Shown in pieces: positions 42,018 to 52,994 of a stretch of 64,000 bases of DNA. The position numbers and the translations under genes are program-made. This DNA comes from Pseudokordiimonas caeni (lineage in GTDB: Bacteria; Pseudomonadota; Alphaproteobacteria; Sphingomonadales; Kordiimonadaceae). Position 1 is the stretch's first letter. Every line of letters begins with the position of its first letter. The notes under the pieces are model-generated. The model was not told the origin of the DNA. It did not search any database and worked only from the letters and a program-made list of their open reading frames with translations. Where the stretch lies: contig NZ_JAPPRR010000001.1 of assembly GCF_026719705.1 (NCBI RefSeq), positions 1,093,255 to 1,157,254 of the forward strand. The letters run 5' to 3'.

Positions 42018-42641
42018 TCAGGCCGGGTTGACAAGCAACAGGAGAAGCGCGCCGCACAGCAGCACACCGCCCGCGAGCCGCGTGACGAAACGGGCACCAC
42101 CCTTTTTCACCAGCCACGTGCGGGCATAGCTCGATGCCGCGACCCAGGTGCAGTCCCCGCCGACTGCGACGATCAGGAAGCCGAAGCCCATGACAATGAG
42201 CTGCGGGGTCACTGGCAGGTCCCGGCTGATGAACTGCGGATAGAAGGCGGCGAAAAACAGGATCGCTTTCGGGTTGGTGGCTGACAGCAGCATGGCATGC
42301 CGGAAGGCCTGTGCGGGCGTTTTGTCGGGCGCGGCACCAATCGTGACATTGCCTTTGGAGCGCAGCATCTGGATGGCCATGTGGGCGAGGAGTATGACCC
42401 CGCCATAACGGATTGCCGTAAAGCCCCAGTCGGGCAGGGCCATCAGCACGGCCGAAAAACCGGCGATATAGATTATCTGGAACAACACGAGCACGACACC
42501 GGCGCCCAGCGCGACCGCGAGGCCGTGGCGGCTGGAGCGGCCAAGCGTTTCGGCGATGATCATGCTGACAATGGGGCCGGGCGACAGCACAAGCAGGGCC
42601 GTTGCCGCCAGAAAGCCGGTAAAAAGCAGGGGGTCGACCAA
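42018..42641 (-). CDS. LysE family translocator (amino acid exporter)
   Basis: The 207-residue protein has about six membrane helices and the LysE family pattern: LLFTGFLAATALLVLSPGPIVSMIIAETLGRSSRHGLAVALGAG, and LLSATNPKAILFFAAFYPQF. It exports amino acids or related small metabolites; the substrate is unknown. GAGG stands 8 bases before the TTG at 42641, and this length matches the family; an ATG at 42722 would add 27 unrelated residues without a ribosome site. Confidence 0.87.
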   Translation of the reverse strand: MVDPLLFTGFLAATALLVLSPGPIVSMIIAETLGRSSRHGLAVALGAGVVLVLFQIIYIAGFSAVLMALPDWGFTAIRYGGVILLAHMAIQMLRSKGNVTIGAAPDKTPAQAFRHAMLLSATNPKAILFFAAFYPQFISRDLPVTPQLIVMGFGFLIVAVGGDCTWVAASSYARTWLVKKGGARFVTRLAGGVLLCGALLLLLVNPA

Positions 42642-42766
42642 GAGATTTGCCTCGAACTGTCGGTGATGACTTGTAATTTCCGGTTCGTTCGGGAATGTTG
42701 CACGAAAGCGGTTGCCCGGCAATGGGCGGCGCCATGCCTGACGGTCACCGAACGGGGGGAATTATC

Positions 42767-43273
42767 GTGAGCATAGAACGCATCGGCGTTTACCCGGGTA
42801 CCTTCGACCCGATCACCAAAGGACATATCGATATCATCCGGCGCAGCCTGACGCTTGTGGACCGGCTGATCATCGGCGTGGCCACCAATCCCAGCAAGGA
42901 CCCGATGTTCACGCTGGAAGAACGTGTGGCGATGGTGATGCGCGAGGCTGGCCCGCTGGCCGAAAAGGCCGAAGTCGCCTTCGAGGTCGTCCAGTTCGAT
43001 GAACTGCTGATGCACTTTGCCGAGCGGATGAACGCGAATATCATCATCCGCGGCCTGCGTGCCGTGGCGGATTTCGAATATGAATTCCAGATGACCGGGA
43101 TGAACTATCAGATCAACCCGTCTATCGAGACGGTTTTCCTGATGGCCGATCCGCGCTATCAGACGATCGCGTCGAAGCTCGTCAAGGAAGTTGCCATCTA
43201 TGGCGGCAAGATCGATGCTTTCGTGCCGCCCGCTGTGGCCGAGGCCGTTCGGGCGAAAGTCAATAAATCTTGA
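42767..43273 (+). CDS. coaD: Phosphopantetheine adenylyltransferase
   Basis: From GTG 42767 (GGGGGGA upstream) the product has 168 residues: IGVYPGTFDPITKGHIDIIRRSL with the T/H nucleotidyltransferase motif, ATNPSKDPMFTLEERV, IIRGLRAVADFEYEFQM, and a FLMADPRYQTIASKLVKEVA segment. It adds AMP to 4'-phosphopantetheine in coenzyme A synthesis. The upstream in-frame ATG at 42695 has no ribosome site. It lies in the conserved gyrA-coaD-ppi-queA-tgt order. Confidence 0.97.
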   Translation: MSIERIGVYPGTFDPITKGHIDIIRRSLTLVDRLIIGVATNPSKDPMFTLEERVAMVMREAGPLAEKAEVAFEVVQFDELLMHFAERMNANIIIRGLRAVADFEYEFQMTGMNYQINPSIETVFLMADPRYQTIASKLVKEVAIYGGKIDAFVPPAVAEAVRAKVNKS

Positions 43274-43301
43274 GAACCGAGAAGCGGGGAAACAGCACCC
43301 G

Positions 43302-43838
43302 ATGAAACCTTTCCTTTATGCCCTGATGATGATGGTGGGACTTATGACCAGTGAAGTTGCCGCAGAAGCGCAAGACCTCGAAAATACCCTGTACCTGGAC
43401 CTCGATACCGGCGGCCGGGTGGTGATTGCCATGCGCCCCGATCTGGCTCCGAACCATGTTGCCCGTATCAAGGAACTGGTGCGCCAGGGCTTTTACGATG
43501 GCACAGTCTTCCACCGCGTGATCCCCGGCTTTATGGCGCAGGGCGGCGACCCGACCGGCACCGGCATGGGCGGTTCTGGCCAGAATATTGCGGCTGAATT
43601 TTCCGGCGCACCCCACCTGAGGGGCACTGTATCGATGGCGCGCGCCACCGACCCGGATAGCGCCGACAGCCAGTTCTTCATCTGCTTCACCCGTGTGGCC
43701 CACCTTGACCACCAGTATACCGTCTGGGGGCGTGTGATTTCCGGCATCGAGTTCGTGGACCAGATCGCTGTGGGCGAGCCGCCCCGCAATCCCAGCAAGA
43801 TCGTGAAGATGCAGGTGGCGGCAGACGTGAAGGAATAA
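43302..43838 (+). CDS. Cyclophilin-type peptidylprolyl isomerase, exported
   Basis: The 178-residue protein has a signal peptide (cleavage near VAAEAQ) and the cyclophilin domain: YLDLDTGGRVVIAMRPDLAPNHVARIKELVRQGFYDGTVFHRVIPGFMAQGGDPTGTGMGGSG, then RGTVSMARATDPDSADSQFFI and LDHQYTVWGRVISG. The catalytic Arg is in FHRVI and the Phe/Gln positions are conserved. It assists folding in the periplasm. It lies 28 bases after coaD, in the same operon-like block. Confidence 0.93.
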   Translation: MKPFLYALMMMVGLMTSEVAAEAQDLENTLYLDLDTGGRVVIAMRPDLAPNHVARIKELVRQGFYDGTVFHRVIPGFMAQGGDPTGTGMGGSGQNIAAEFSGAPHLRGTVSMARATDPDSADSQFFICFTRVAHLDHQYTVWGRVISGIEFVDQIAVGEPPRNPSKIVKMQVAADVKE

Positions 43839-43890
43839 CCGCCCGTCTTTCGCTTGAGGTCATGGGCGCTTTCGGCTAAAGCCAGCGCCC

Positions 43891-46076
<2,186 letters not shown>

Positions 46077-46079
46077 GTC

Positions 46080-47558
46080 CTAGCGCACTGAAATCGGCTG
46101 GAAGAAGGGTATCTGCAGGTCGTCTCGCTTGCAGGTGGTTGGCGCTTGCGCTTCCGGGCTGCGGAAGAAAGCGTCGATATCGTCGAGCACGCAACCCGCC
46201 GCAAGTTGAACCACGTGCCCGGCGTTGACATAGAGGCCCCGGCGGACCATGGCATCGCTGGAGAAGGCCTTGTCGACACTGCTGGCTGGCGTTACGGGGT
46301 CGAGCGTGCCGCTCAGGACAAAGGTCGGCATCTGCGGCGCTGAGGGCTTGGCGATGCTCTCGGGGGACGCAACATCAAGTGCTGTGCAAATATGCTGCTG
46401 GCGGGCTTTCAGGTAAGTCAGCATCGGGCTCAGGGCCGGGTGGGTGGCTGCATCGGCATCAAGGGCCCGGTGCCAGCGCGCCATGGGCCATTCGCTGCAG
46501 CGGACGATATGATGGACGGCGAAACTGAGCGCAGGGGTATCATCCAGCACATAGCCACTGATGAGGCTTGCGAAGCGGCGTTGCAGGTCCGCGTCGCTGC
46601 GGGATGCGGCGATATAGGGTAGGTGCCCGGCTTCCACGGGGCTCGCGAGCGCGGAAACAAGGCGCAGTTCAAGATGCGCTTGCGCGGGCTTTACATATCC
46701 GAGCGTTTCGCCGGACATCTGGTCACGCAGGCGCATTGCCGGTGCGGATGCCTGGTCGAAGGCGGCAAGCCGGGTCAGCAATTTTTCTGCCATATAGCGG
46801 CCGCGTGTAGGGCATTTCCGCCGGTAGCGGCAGGCCTCCTGCAGATTATCGAGGGCTATGATCAGATTCTGCCCACTGTGCCAGAAACTGGACACCCATG
46901 GCGTTTCCGGGGAATCAAGGACAAGCGCCTGCACGAGATCGGGCCTAAGCTCTGCAACATCAAGGGCGATGCGGGCGCCGTATGATTCCGCAAGGATATC
47001 CACCTTGGCAGTGTTCAGCGCGGCCAGCGCACCCGCCAAGCGCCTTGCAGTGGCAACGGTGCCGAGATCCGCAGCACGCCCTCCGAGCTTGCCAAGGTGA
47101 TCGAGGCAGGCCCTGAGCGGCGGCACGGGGTCATTGGTCATGGGGCGGGCGGCCTCGGGTGTTTCGGCTGCTTCCCAGAGGCGTGGTGCAAGTTCGCCTG
47201 CACAGGCAAGGTCCGACGGGGCCTTGCTATCCAGCCCCGGGGGCACGGCGACCAGCAGGACACGCTGCCAGCGGTTCGCCAGCGCCTGCATGCGCGGGAA
47301 CTGACGGTCGGGATAAAGACCCGGACCACCGAAAATATAGACAAGCGGCAAGCGTGTCGTCGTCATCCCACCACCGGGGCGTATGATCAGGATGTCCGTG
47401 GCGTCCGATGTCGGGGCTCGGCAGCGGGACGGGCCACCCACATCAAGCATGCCCGGTTCGCAAACGGGAATGTCGTCGGCGACCGCTTTTTGCGCCGCGG
47501 ACGTGACGGCGAGGCCAAACGTAAAGGCGAGCGTTGACAAGGCCTTGATCATAATCAT
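46080..47558 (-). CDS. Exported alpha/beta hydrolase (TAP-type, prolyl-aminopeptidase-like)
   Basis: From ATG 47558 the product has 492 residues with a Sec signal (MIMIKALSTLAFTFGLAVTSAAQKAVAD). The nucleophile elbow is AESYGARIA, an Abhydrolase motif, and the C-terminal part has the TAP-like region FVLSGTLDPVTPASS with the Asp and a GHVVQLAAGC His. The family includes prolyl aminopeptidases and tripeptidyl aminopeptidases of Streptomyces. An ATG at 47579 lies 7 codons upstream without a ribosome site. It is convergent with tgt. Confidence 0.85.
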   Translation of the reverse strand: MIMIKALSTLAFTFGLAVTSAAQKAVADDIPVCEPGMLDVGGPSRCRAPTSDATDILIIRPGGGMTTTRLPLVYIFGGPGLYPDRQFPRMQALANRWQRVLLVAVPPGLDSKAPSDLACAGELAPRLWEAAETPEAARPMTNDPVPPLRACLDHLGKLGGRAADLGTVATARRLAGALAALNTAKVDILAESYGARIALDVAELRPDLVQALVLDSPETPWVSSFWHSGQNLIIALDNLQEACRYRRKCPTRGRYMAEKLLTRLAAFDQASAPAMRLRDQMSGETLGYVKPAQAHLELRLVSALASPVEAGHLPYIAASRSDADLQRRFASLISGYVLDDTPALSFAVHHIVRCSEWPMARWHRALDADAATHPALSPMLTYLKARQQHICTALDVASPESIAKPSAPQMPTFVLSGTLDPVTPASSVDKAFSSDAMVRRGLYVNAGHVVQLAAGCVLDDIDAFFRSPEAQAPTTCKRDDLQIPFFQPISVR

Positions 47559-47660
47559 TCTGCTGGAACCTGATGGCATGCCCTAATGCTACAAACTTGC
47601 CCGCAAACCCGCAATATTATTAGGGTTTATGGAAAAATGCGTAAGGGGCGTTACTTTTCC

Positions 47661-47689
47661 TTGACCGATGAAATCGATGCCCCTATGTT
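47661..47689 (+). promoter_or_regulatory. Sigma-70 promoter of tRNA-Lys
   Basis: TTGACC (47661-47666) and TATGTT (47684-47689) are 17 bases apart, with a start expected near 47696, about 12 bases before the tRNA. Confidence 0.7.
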
Positions 47690-47707
47690 CCGCCCCGTTC
47701 CCGATGG

Positions 47708-47783
47708 GGGCCCATAGCTCAGCTGGTAGAGCAACTGACTTTTAATCAGTAGGTCACAGGTTCGAATCCTGTTGGGCTCACCA
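47708..47783 (+). tRNA. tRNA-Lys (anticodon TTT)
   Basis: GGGCCCA pairs with TGGGCTC, followed by A and an encoded CCA. The D-arm has AGCTCAGCTGGTAGAGC, the anticodon loop CTTTTAA gives anticodon TTT, and the T-arm has CAGGTTCGAATCCTG. The total is 76 bases. Confidence 0.98.
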
Positions 47784-47791
47784 TTCAAGAG

Positions 47792-47827
47792 ACGGGCTGG
47801 CGATTGTTCGCCGGCCCGTTTTCTTTT
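47792..47827 (+). terminator. Terminator of tRNA-Lys
   Basis: A 12-bp stem (47792-47803 with 47808-47819, one T-G pair) around TTGT, followed by TTTCTTTT. Confidence 0.9.
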
Positions 47828-47984
47828 GCGCGGATCCGGGTCTGATTTCGGCTATCATATGGCGAAAGAAGGCTTTCCTTGCCAATCATCCGCGCCTGCC
47901 ATTAAAAAGCCGGGTTTGAGGGTTGAGTTTGGCCCGCGACTGCCTAAACTTGATTCAACGTTTCGAGCTTTCCGGGGGGAACAC

Positions 47985-49034
47985 ATGCAGAGTTTCAAAA
48001 GTCTGGCCGCGGCCCTCATGCTGGCAACCACCATGAGCGCCCCGTCGCTGGGCAACGACTCTGCCGAGGCCAAAACACCCGCCCAGGATCCCGCCTTCAC
48101 CGAATGGCTTGCCGGTGTGCGCAGCGAGGCGCTGTCGCGTGGTATCGGCGAAGCCACGCTTGATAACGTGCTGCCCGGCATCAGCCCCATCGAGCGGGTG
48201 ATCAAAAGCGATAAGGCCCAGCCCGAATTCAAGGAAACCTACGCCACCTATCTTCAGAAGCGCGTCTCCGACTGGCGCAAGGCGAAGGGGGCGGAAATGG
48301 TTGTCGCGCATGCGGATGCGCTTGCTGCCGCCACTGAGAAATACGGCGTACAGGGCAGGGTGATCGCTGCTATCTGGGGGATCGAGACCAACTACGGGAC
48401 CATCCCGCTCACCTATTCCGCTTTCGACACGATCGCCACGCTTGCCTATGACAAGCGCCGGGCCGACCGGTTCCGGCGCGAGCTTTTTGCAGCCCTTGAA
48501 ATTGTTGATAGTGGTTATGCCGACCTCGATGAGATGAAAAGCAGCTGGGCTGGCGCGCTTGGCCAGCCGCAATTCATGCCGGAAGCCTATCTGCGTTTCG
48601 CCGTGGATATGGACGGCGACGGCCACCGCAATATCTGGACATCCCACGCCGATGTTTTCGGCTCCATCGCGCACTATCTGAACATGAACGGCTGGAAAGG
48701 GAACGAGACTTGGGGCCGCCCGGTCCGGTTGCCGAAGAAAGGCGGTGCGGATATGGTTGGCCAGCAGGCTGATGGCGTGGCTCCGCCCGCCCACTGCAAG
48801 GCCTACAAGACGCTTGGTGGCTGGCGGTCGCTTGCTGACTGGCAGGCTGCTGGTATCCGCCGTCTTTCGGGTGATGATCTGCCTGCCGTCGATATCGCTG
48901 CAGCACTTGTTGTGGGTGATGAAGATGACGACCAGGCCTATCTGGTTTATGGCAACTTTTGCTCGATCATGCGGTACAATCCCGCATTCCGTTATGCGCT
49001 TGCAGTCGGGCTCCTGTCCGACACGTTCAAATAG
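47985..49034 (+). CDS. Lytic murein transglycosylase (MltB/SLT_2 family)
   Basis: From ATG 47985 (GGGGGGA upstream) the product has 349 residues with a signal peptide and the SLT_2 domain: FTEWLAGVRSEALSRGIGEATLDNVL, VIAAIWGIETNYGTIPLTYSAFDTIATLAYDKRR with the catalytic Glu in GIETNYG, and a WAGALGQPQFMPEAYLRFAVDMDGDGHRNIW segment. It cleaves peptidoglycan glycan strands. There is no lipobox, so it is a soluble periplasmic form. The longer frame into the tRNA was rejected. It is followed by rlpA after 9 bases. Confidence 0.93.
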   Translation: MQSFKSLAAALMLATTMSAPSLGNDSAEAKTPAQDPAFTEWLAGVRSEALSRGIGEATLDNVLPGISPIERVIKSDKAQPEFKETYATYLQKRVSDWRKAKGAEMVVAHADALAAATEKYGVQGRVIAAIWGIETNYGTIPLTYSAFDTIATLAYDKRRADRFRRELFAALEIVDSGYADLDEMKSSWAGALGQPQFMPEAYLRFAVDMDGDGHRNIWTSHADVFGSIAHYLNMNGWKGNETWGRPVRLPKKGGADMVGQQADGVAPPAHCKAYKTLGGWRSLADWQAAGIRRLSGDDLPAVDIAAALVVGDEDDDQAYLVYGNFCSIMRYNPAFRYALAVGLLSDTFK

Positions 49035-49043
49035 GTCCGTGCC

Positions 49044-49952
49044 TTGAAAAGTCTTCCGCTTTCCATTCTGGTTGCTTCCTCGGTTCTTGTCGCCGCCTGC
49101 TCGAGCGGCCCTTCTCATCAAGGCTCGTCGGTGCCCACGGCGCGCAGCAGCAGCATCCCCATGACCAAGGATGGCCGCAAGATCGGCAATCCCTATCAGG
49201 TGGCGGGTGTCTGGTATTATCCGAAGGATGACCCGGCCTATGACGAGACCGGCTATGCCTCATGGTATGGCACCGAGTTTCACGGCAAGAAGACGGCGAA
49301 CGGCGAAGTCTTCGACATGAATACTCTGTCGGCAGCCCACAAGACGCTGCCGCTGCCGTCCTATGTCAAGGTCACGAACCTAGAGAATAATCGTACGATG
49401 GTCATTCGCGTGAATGATCGGGGGCCGTTCGTTTCCGGCCGCATCATCGATATATCGCGGCGCGGTGCCCAGCTCCTCGGCTTCCACGCACAGGGGTTGA
49501 CCAAGGTCCGGGTGCAGGTGAGCGATGAATATGGCAATCCGCTTTCCACGGGTCGCGCTCTGAGCGAAGGGCCGCGTGAAGCTGCACCGGCGCAGGTTGC
49601 CTCCAATGATGTTCTGATGGAAGAAAGCCTGGATGCACCGGCCGGCGAGCCTTTGCCTGCGGCGCCGGTTGCCACATCGCCGGTGCGGACACCGGCGCCT
49701 GTCGTGGCATCGTCGGCTTCTGGTGGCCATTTTGTGCAGATCGGTGCGTTTTCGGACCGATCCGGCGCCGAGGCGCAGGCCCGCAAGCTCGAATCAATCG
49801 GCGAGCAGGCAGAGATCGAACCGGTGGATGCCGGCGGTCGCCGTCTGTGGCGCGTGCGGATCGGACCTTTCTCGCTGAAAGATATGGCTGATAGCGTGCT
49901 TTCGAAGGTCGTTTCCAACGGCTTTTTTGACGCGCGCGTCATGAGCCGCTAA
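49044..49952 (+). CDS. rlpA: Septal ring lytic transglycosylase RlpA, lipoprotein
   Basis: It starts with TTG: TAGG stands about 9 bases upstream and the frame gives a lipoprotein signal with lipobox LVAAC (302 residues). The double-psi beta-barrel catalytic domain reads GYASWYGTEFHGKKTANGEVFDMNTLSAAHKTLPLP, with the catalytic Asp in RVNDRGPF. A linker of low complexity leads to a C-terminal SPOR domain (GGHFVQIGAFSDRSGAEAQARKL) that binds denuded glycan at the septum. It is co-transcribed with the lytic transglycosylase upstream and dacA downstream. Confidence 0.93.
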   Translation: MKSLPLSILVASSVLVAACSSGPSHQGSSVPTARSSSIPMTKDGRKIGNPYQVAGVWYYPKDDPAYDETGYASWYGTEFHGKKTANGEVFDMNTLSAAHKTLPLPSYVKVTNLENNRTMVIRVNDRGPFVSGRIIDISRRGAQLLGFHAQGLTKVRVQVSDEYGNPLSTGRALSEGPREAAPAQVASNDVLMEESLDAPAGEPLPAAPVATSPVRTPAPVVASSASGGHFVQIGAFSDRSGAEAQARKLESIGEQAEIEPVDAGGRRLWRVRIGPFSLKDMADSVLSKVVSNGFFDARVMSR

Positions 49953-49999
49953 ACCAACTTCTGAACCTTGAAACCAAATAACCATCCGGGAACAAGACG

Positions 50000-51178
50000 A
50001 TGCTGAAGACTTCTGCGATTGCTGGTTTGCTGGCAGTCGCCCTCACGGCCAATGCCACTGCCCAGGAAATGGACTCGCCGGCGCGCGAAGCGATCCTCCT
50101 GGACGCCAGCACCAACACGGTACTGTTTGAAAAGAATGCCGATGAGCCGTTCCCGCCGGCCTCGATGAGCAAGCTGATGACCGTCTATATGGCATTCGAT
50201 GCCATCAAGCGCGGCAAGCTGAGCCTTGAGGACCAGGTGACCGTTTCGCCCGATACCTGGCGCAAGTGGAACAATCAGGGCTCCACCATGTTCCTGAGCC
50301 CCAATGACGTGGTCACCATCAAGGACCTGCTTCTGGGGATTATCGTGCTTTCCGGTAACGATGCCTGCGTGGTGCTGGCTGAATATATGGCAGGCAGCCA
50401 CGATACCTTCGCCGAGTGGATGAACACCAAGGCGCAGGAAATCGGCATGACGAACAGCTATTTCCTCAATGCCAACGGTTGGCCGGCGGAAGGCCATGAG
50501 ATGAGCGCGCGTGATCTTGCGACGCTTTCCTATCATCTGGCGACTGATTTCCCCGAGCTTTACGAGCTCTTCAAGGTTCGCGAGTATCTCTACAAGGATT
50601 ACAAATCCAACCGCTTCAACCGGAATCCGTTGCTTGGCCGTTTCCCGGGTGCTGACGGCCTGAAGACCGGCCACACGGAAGAATCGGGCTATGGTCTTAC
50701 GGCTTCGGCTGTGCAGAAAGGCCGCCGCCTGATCCTTGTCGTCGGCGGGCTTTCCTCCATGGCGGAACGTGCACGGGAGAGCGAGCGGTTGCTGCAATAT
50801 GGTTTCCGCAATTTCGGCTATTATCCGCTCTTCAAGGCTGGTGAGGCTGTCGACAATGCCGATGTCTGGCTCGGACAGGCTGGCACCGTGCCGCTTGTTG
50901 TAGAAAATGACCTCGGCATCACCCTGTCGCGCGGCCAGCGCAGCAAGATGCAGGTGACGGTTAATTATATGGGGCCGGTGAAGGCGCCGATCACCAAGGG
51001 GCAGGAGCTCGGCTCGCTGACGATCAGCGCCCCGGACCGCAAGGATGTGACTGTGCCGCTCGTTGCTGGCGCCTCTGTTGAGGAAATCAGCGGCTTTGGC
51101 CGCCTTGGTGCGGCGCTCAGCTATTTCATCTTCGGCTCCAGCGCGCCCGCCGAGGCGCAACCTGCGACAGCCGAGTGA
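50000..51178 (+). CDS. dacA: D-alanyl-D-alanine carboxypeptidase (PBP5/6 type)
   Basis: The 392-residue protein has a signal peptide (cleavage near ATAQEM), the SxxK motif in PPASMSKLMTVYMAFD, the SGN motif in LSGNDACVVLAEYM, and KTG in LKTGHTEESGYG. The C-terminal PBP5 domain follows (VENDLGITLSRGQRSKMQVTV). A terminal amphipathic part with low charge would anchor it to the membrane. It removes the terminal D-Ala from peptidoglycan stem peptides. The stop overlaps the tmk GTG. Confidence 0.93.
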   Translation: MLKTSAIAGLLAVALTANATAQEMDSPAREAILLDASTNTVLFEKNADEPFPPASMSKLMTVYMAFDAIKRGKLSLEDQVTVSPDTWRKWNNQGSTMFLSPNDVVTIKDLLLGIIVLSGNDACVVLAEYMAGSHDTFAEWMNTKAQEIGMTNSYFLNANGWPAEGHEMSARDLATLSYHLATDFPELYELFKVREYLYKDYKSNRFNRNPLLGRFPGADGLKTGHTEESGYGLTASAVQKGRRLILVVGGLSSMAERARESERLLQYGFRNFGYYPLFKAGEAVDNADVWLGQAGTVPLVVENDLGITLSRGQRSKMQVTVNYMGPVKAPITKGQELGSLTISAPDRKDVTVPLVAGASVEEISGFGRLGAALSYFIFGSSAPAEAQPATAE

Positions 51179-51825
51179 TCGTGGCACGCGGCCGGTTCAT
51201 CACGCTTGAAGGCGGGGAGGGCGCTGGGAAATCGACCCAGATTCGCCGCCTCGCCGCCCGGCTGCAGGCTTCAGGCATAAAGGTGCTGCTAACCCGCGAA
51301 CCCGGCGGATCGGAAGGGGCGGAGGAAATCCGTGGCCTTCTGGTGACCGGGGAACCCGGTCGCTGGACCGCGATGACCGAAGCCTTGCTGGTGACTGCCG
51401 CGCGGGCTGATCATGTGGCCCGCACTGTTCTGCCGGCACTCGAGCGCGGCGAATGGGTGATTTCCGACCGTTTCTACGATTCCACCATTGCTTATCAGGG
51501 CTATGCCCACGGCCTTGGTGCCCAAAAAATGGAAGACTTGCAGCGGCTCGCGCTTGGTGACATGGCGCCGGACCTGACGCTCATCCTCGACTTGCCGGTT
51601 GAGATGGGCCTTGCCCGTGCCGGTCACCGGGAGGGGCAGGTGCAGGGCGGTGAGGATCGGTTCGAGCGCATGCCGAAAAGCTTCCACGAAGCGCTCGCGG
51701 ATGGCTTCCGCCAGATTGCCGTAACCCACAAGGATCGCTGCACACTGATCGACGCGACCGGTGATGCCGATGCTGTCGAGGCAGCAATCTGGGCCGCCGC
51801 GCAGGCACGGCTGGGACTCAACTGA
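51175..51825 (+). CDS. tmk: Thymidylate kinase
   Basis: The 216-residue protein has the P-loop GGEGAGKSTQIRRLA, the TREPGGSEGAEEIRGLL dTMP-binding motif, SDRFYDSTIAYQGYAHG, and the lid GGEDRFERM. It phosphorylates dTMP to dTDP. The GTG at 51175 overlaps the dacA stop (GTGA), typical of coupling, but the GTG at 51181 is also possible. It is followed by holB after 1 base, the conserved tmk-holB pair. Confidence 0.95.
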   Translation: MIVARGRFITLEGGEGAGKSTQIRRLAARLQASGIKVLLTREPGGSEGAEEIRGLLVTGEPGRWTAMTEALLVTAARADHVARTVLPALERGEWVISDRFYDSTIAYQGYAHGLGAQKMEDLQRLALGDMAPDLTLILDLPVEMGLARAGHREGQVQGGEDRFERMPKSFHEALADGFRQIAVTHKDRCTLIDATGDADAVEAAIWAAAQARLGLN

Positions 51826-51826
51826 C

Positions 51827-52957
51827 ATGGCAGAGGCAGGAACCAGCCCGACTTTCGAGGACGACCCGCGCTTCACTCGCGATCTTGTTGGGCATGAAGC
51901 TGCGGAGCGCACTTTTCTGGACGCTTATCTTGGTGGGCGCTTGCACCATGCGTGGCTCATCACCGGCCCCAAGGGCGTAGGCAAGGCCACACTGGCTTGG
52001 CGGATAGCCAAGTTCCTGTGCGCGGAAGACGCGACCGAAGAAGCGGATGCCGGCGGCCTGTTCGGTGATGCCTTGCCGAAGGAGCCGCCCCAAAGCCTTG
52101 CGACCGACCCGGAAAATGCTGTGATCCAGCGGATTCTTTCAGGTGGCCACGGTGGCATCCGGGTGATCGAGCGCACGGTCAATGAAAAGACCGGCAAGAT
52201 GCGCACGGAAATCCCGATTGATGATGTACGCGGGCTGACAAGCTTTTTCCAGCAGACCAGCGCTGAAGGCGGCTGGCGGATCGCCATCATCGATGCGGTT
52301 GATGAACTGAATACAGCGGCCTCGAACGCGCTTCTGAAGCTTTTGGAAGAACCGCCACACAAATCCATCCTGCTGCTCGTCGCGCATGCGCCGGGACGTT
52401 TGCTTCCGACGATCCGCAGCCGCTGTCGCACCCTGGCGCTCAGGCCGCTTTCGGCAGGCGAGGTGGCAAATGTGCTGTCCATCCGCTGCCCTGATCTCGA
52501 TACCGTGAACCTGCAAGGGCTCGCCGCCCTATCAGAAGGTGCGCCGGGCAGGGCGATTGCGCTGCAGGCGCAGGGTGGTATGGTGCTTTATGAAACGCTG
52601 TCGGGCATGATGGCGGCGCTGCCGGACCTTACCATGACCGCCGTGCACGGCCTTGCTGACACGCTCGCCGCTGCCAAGAACGATGCCGACTACCGGCTTT
52701 TTGTGACCCTGACGACAGGTTGGCTGGAGCGGCTGGTGCGCTTTACGGCCTCCGGCGTGATCGGTGCTGAAGTGGTGCCGGGCGAAACAGCGGCGATGCA
52801 GCGTCTTGGCACGCTTGCGGGGGTTGATCGCTGGCTCGCGCTGTGGGAAAAGGTGGGCCAGCAGTTTGCCCGCGCCGATGCGGTCAATCTGGACCGCAAG
52901 CAGGTCATCCTTTCCTTCTTCACCTCGGCCATGGCCGTGGCGCGTGGGCAGGGTTGA
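51827..52957 (+). CDS. holB: DNA polymerase III subunit delta'
   Basis: From ATG 51827 the product has 376 residues with the AAA+ core of the clamp loader: GRLHHAWLITGPKGVGKATLAWRIAKFL (P-loop), an IAIIDAVDELNTAASNALLKLLEEPPHKSILLLVAHAPGRLLPTIRSRC segment with the SRC motif, and a helical collar. The zinc-module cysteines of the E. coli protein are missing, as is usual in alphaproteobacteria. It helps load the beta clamp. The gene is coupled to tmk and followed by metG. Confidence 0.93.
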   Translation: MAEAGTSPTFEDDPRFTRDLVGHEAAERTFLDAYLGGRLHHAWLITGPKGVGKATLAWRIAKFLCAEDATEEADAGGLFGDALPKEPPQSLATDPENAVIQRILSGGHGGIRVIERTVNEKTGKMRTEIPIDDVRGLTSFFQQTSAEGGWRIAIIDAVDELNTAASNALLKLLEEPPHKSILLLVAHAPGRLLPTIRSRCRTLALRPLSAGEVANVLSIRCPDLDTVNLQGLAALSEGAPGRAIALQAQGGMVLYETLSGMMAALPDLTMTAVHGLADTLAAAKNDADYRLFVTLTTGWLERLVRFTASGVIGAEVVPGETAAMQRLGTLAGVDRWLALWEKVGQQFARADAVNLDRKQVILSFFTSAMAVARGQG

Positions 52958-52994
52958 CCGCTCGTTTTTTCAGTCCTTATCCCGTGAGAATGCC

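Noticed and set aside
47581-47625. CCCTAAT...ATTAGGG inverted repeat before tRNA-Lys
   Set aside because: A 31-base spacer and no neighbouring operator features make chance likely.
47955-49121. 388-codon open frame antisense to the lytic transglycosylase gene
   Set aside because: Shadow of a well-supported gene.
49949-51187. 412-codon open frame antisense to dacA
   Set aside because: It overlaps a complete PBP5-type gene and lacks any motif.
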